A stretch of DNA of 40,000 bases from Prorocentrum cordatum (taxonomy: Eukaryota; Sar; Dinophyceae; Prorocentrales; Prorocentraceae). The DNA lies in NCBI GenBank assembly GCA_963575745.1, contig CAUYUJ010018899.1, positions 90,429 through 130,428 of the forward strand, in the 5' to 3' direction. Below, piece by piece: positions 37,563 through 40,000 of the stretch. The position numbers were made by a program, and so were the translations under genes. The stretch's first letter is position 1, and every line of letters begins with the position of its first letter. The notes under the pieces are model-generated. The model saw only the letters and a list, made by a program, of their open reading frames with translations, was not told the DNA's origin and did no database searches.

Positions 37563-39130
37563 GCTTAGCTCGTGGCACGTCAGAAGAAAAGGGCCTTTGC
37601 GGCCAGGCTGCGGGAGCCGTACTGCGGTACGTCACGGCAGGGTTGCCACAGCAGGTCTTGCGCTCGCACTGGTGGGGCCTGGCGGCGCTGGACACCCACG
37701 ACCACGCCGGCTCGCGAGTGCCTCGCCCGGGCAGCTGAAGTTTTTTATTGAAGAAGTTGGCAGTCTGGGCCGGGCCCATTTCCTCTCCACGGTTGCTGGC
37801 CAGGCATCCCTGCAGCGCCTTGTTGGAACCGGCAGCGTGTTCCGCCGGCGCCTACTCGTTCGTCCCCATACGTGCACCGCCAGCGTTCCCGAGCCTCACG
37901 CCGCATCGACGCCAGTTGTCAGGAGGGGAAGAAACACACAGACACAATCATTCGTCGATTCCCAGAAAATATGGGAAAATATGGGAAGTGGGAGGGAAGA
38001 CAGAAACCCAGAAAATATGGGAAAATATGGGGGATCCTTTTATTTGTGTGTATTTATTTGTGTGTCCTGGGGCCCCTTCAAGGTGGGCGACACAAAAACA
38101 GGGGGTCGTCCTTGCCGACACCGGCGCGCAAGCTGCCCGCGCAAGGTCCCGCGTGAGTGCCCTCGGCTTCCGTGTGGCGTGCCGCGCTGGCTGCCCGCGT
38201 AAGCCGCCGCGTAAGGTCACTGCATCACCTCGCGCAGGACCCGTTTTGCCAGGAGCGAAAGAAGGACGCACACGTGCATGAATCCACACGGATGTGGACA
38301 GAACCCCCAACAGTGACACGTCGATTAGTGAATTGTCTGTTTTCGGTTCCCGAGGGGGCGCCGTGGCCGTTATTTTCCAGGCTTGCTCCCGCCAGGTTTG
38401 GGCTTCAGGTCGTTTTCACTAAACCACGCTTTACTAAAGGGGGGTCTGTCCAACCCCGATCCACGCTGTTTCCCAGATTTCGCATTGCGCGAATATTCGT
38501 GTCACGCGGCCGGTCTTGCGGGTCAAGGGGCCGTGTTCGTGTACATCGCTGGGTGCGTACGTCCTCTGTGGGCTCCCTATTTTGATCGTACCCCAGTTGA
38601 GCAGCCTGCTTCCCCATCATGGCCGGGCGGCCGCCTTCGGCCTGGCCTCCCCACGATCCGCGGTCTGCCTCCGGTGCGGGTCGGCGGCACCAGCTCTGGC
38701 GTCAGTCCGAGGGCGACTCTCCTCACTCATCGTTGTCCCCTGCGCGGGTGATACTATCAACAAATGCGGCGCTTTGTGGGAGCTAGACGTGCAGCGAAGC
38801 AGAGGAACCGGAAGGGGAAAGCAGAGGTGGCAGTAGCCTCGAAGACAGTTCAGCTATAGAATTGATTGGCCTGGCGAGGGACCCAACCGCGTGCAGCTGC
38901 GAGTGCCACAAGAGAAGTGGAAACTCACGAAGAGGGCTAGCAAAAGGACTAAGGTTTGCGTGAAAAGGATGGAGCGACATTGTTGATGGGATCGCAGGCG
39001 TCAGCCGCAATGGGTTACACCCGGATGTAACCCGTCACGGCTGATCTAAGCGTCTGGCGGCCTGGCCCTGGGCAGCAGCAGGGCGCGGTCTGGGAAGCAA
39101 CAGATGACGGGTCTTTTGGTCGATCTCCGA
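37563..39130. other. Intergenic region with a 25-bp direct repeat and a hairpin
   Basis: No gene is recognised. An exact 25-bp direct repeat (CCCAGAAAATATGGGAAAAT followed by ATGGG) occurs at 37961-37985 and 38007-38031, itself made of two GAAAATATGG units. A stem-loop at 39001-39044 has TCAGCCG/CGGCTGA outside and GGGTTACA/TGTAACCC inside, with a 4x4 internal loop and a 6-nt apical loop. Confidence 0.5.
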
Positions 39131-39139
39131 TAAGCCCAC

Positions 39140-40000
39140 GAAGCGCGCGAGGGGTGTGCCATAATGGGTGCGGTCACGCATGCGATTCCTGCCGATGGGG
39201 CATTCGGTGGAGCTCCCTAGGGGGCCGCGAAACTTGCGAGGGGTGTGCCAAAATAGTCACACGTGCGACTCCCGCCGCTAGCGCCTTCGGCGGAATTCTC
39301 CATCTGGCCACGAAACGAGCGAGGGGTGTGCCGAAATGCGCAAGGCCACGCATGCGATTCCTGCCAGTGGGACCTTAGGTGGAGCTCCCATGGGGCCACG
39401 TGTGAGGAGTGCGAGGACGTCGGCGCGGTCACGCATGCGGGTGCGGTGGAGCTCCTTATGGGGCCACGAAACATGTGAGGGGTGTGCCGAAGTGGTCTGG
39501 ACAAGGCATGCGGGCGCAACCACTGGGGCCTTAGGCGGAGGTCCCTATGGGGCCACGAAACGTGCGAGGGGTGCGCCAAAGTGCTGTGGCGGCGGCATGC
39601 GGGCGCAATCATTGGGACCCTAGGTGGAGCTACGAAACGTGAGAGGCGCGCGCCAAAATTCGGTGGCGGCGGCATACGGGCGCAACCACCAGGGCCGTAG
39701 GCGGAGCTCCCTGTGGGGCTACGACATGTGGTGAGGGGTGCGCCAAAGTACGGTGGCGGCGGCATGCGGGCGCAACCATGTGGCCTTACCTGAGCTCCCC
39801 ATGGTGCCACGAAACGTGCTGAGGGCTGCGAAAAAGTGGGGTGGCGGCGGCATGCGGGCGCAACCACTGGGGGCTTAAGTGGAGCTCCCTGTGGGACCAC
39901 GAAACGTGAGAGGTGTGCGCCAAAGGAGGGTTGCAGCGGCATGCAGGCTCAACCATTAGGGTCTTAGGTGGAGCCTTTATGGGACCACGAAATGTGCGAG
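39140..40000. repeat. Minisatellite family A, right array (about 11 units, cut by window end)
   Basis: The GAGGGGTGTGCC anchor or variants recur near 39149, 39238, 39321, 39403, 39477, 39566, 39643, 39733, 39820, 39909 and 39998, a mean period near 85 bp. The unit reads GGCGGCATGCGGGCGCAACC, then ACTGGGGCCTTAGGTGGAGC, then GGGGCCACGAAACGTGCGAG. It is the same family and orientation as 2002-2505. The array continues beyond the window. Confidence 0.9.

Overview
The window is nuclear DNA of a dinoflagellate. The strongest evidence is a complete 22-nt match to the dinoflagellate spliced leader (DinoSL) at 31566-31587. The GC-rich, gene-poor, retroelement- and microsatellite-laden composition fits. 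I recognise no host housekeeping gene, tRNA, rRNA or CRISPR array. Two long intact retroelements are surrounded by decayed retroelement fragments, short inverted-repeat elements, minisatellites and long trinucleotide tracts. Most long open frames in the window are translations of simple repeats.

Layout. 1-2505: GC-rich hairpins, a (CAGCCT)n satellite, seven 73-bp tandem repeats and a ~73-92-bp minisatellite. 2.5-8.2 kb: a hairpin, a decayed coding-like stretch, GAG/CTC tracts and tetranucleotide arrays. 8.25-8.83 kb: seven ~83-bp repeats. 9.8-10.34 kb: two short inverted-repeat elements with apparent target duplications. 10.9-11.7 kb: a CTC tract ending in a short GGFYAQQ-encoding module. 12.1-14.2 kb: a decayed plus-strand LINE (RT, zinc ribbon, RNase H). 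14.9-15.5 kb: convergent GAG and CTC tracts. 15.7-17.9 kb: a decayed minus-strand RT. 19.9-29.9 kb: retroelement 1. 30.6 kb: second copy of a TTAA-flanked MITE. 31.57-36.52 kb: retroelement 2, inserted in a CAT microsatellite. 36.76-37.56 kb: another decayed RT piece. 39.1-40 kb: the minisatellite of the left end again, in the same orientation.

Retroelement 1 has a 965-aa coiled-coil ORF1 and a >2,300-aa ORF2 with the unusual order RNase H, EEP endonuclease, reverse transcriptase, C2H2-type fingers, unassigned C-terminal domain. ORF1 ends in the canonical -1 slippery heptamer A AAA AAC directly followed by UAG. A perfect H-type pseudoknot (8-bp and 7-bp stems) lies downstream, and ORF2 is open in exactly the -1 frame without a nearby ATG. 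A programmed -1 frameshift making a ~3,316-aa fusion is the simplest reading.

Retroelement 2 starts precisely with the spliced leader, abutting (CAT)n. It carries a coiled-coil plus RRM-like ORF1 and an EEP-RT ORF2, and ends in A12 followed by (CAT)n again. It therefore looks like a recent full-length copy of a trans-spliced mRNA. Its two ORFs meet at UUU UGA C, where a +1 slip would fuse them. The two elements may thus use different recoding to make ORF2 from one message, in a lineage where trans-splicing caps mRNAs. All of this rests on reading the sequence; no searches were run.
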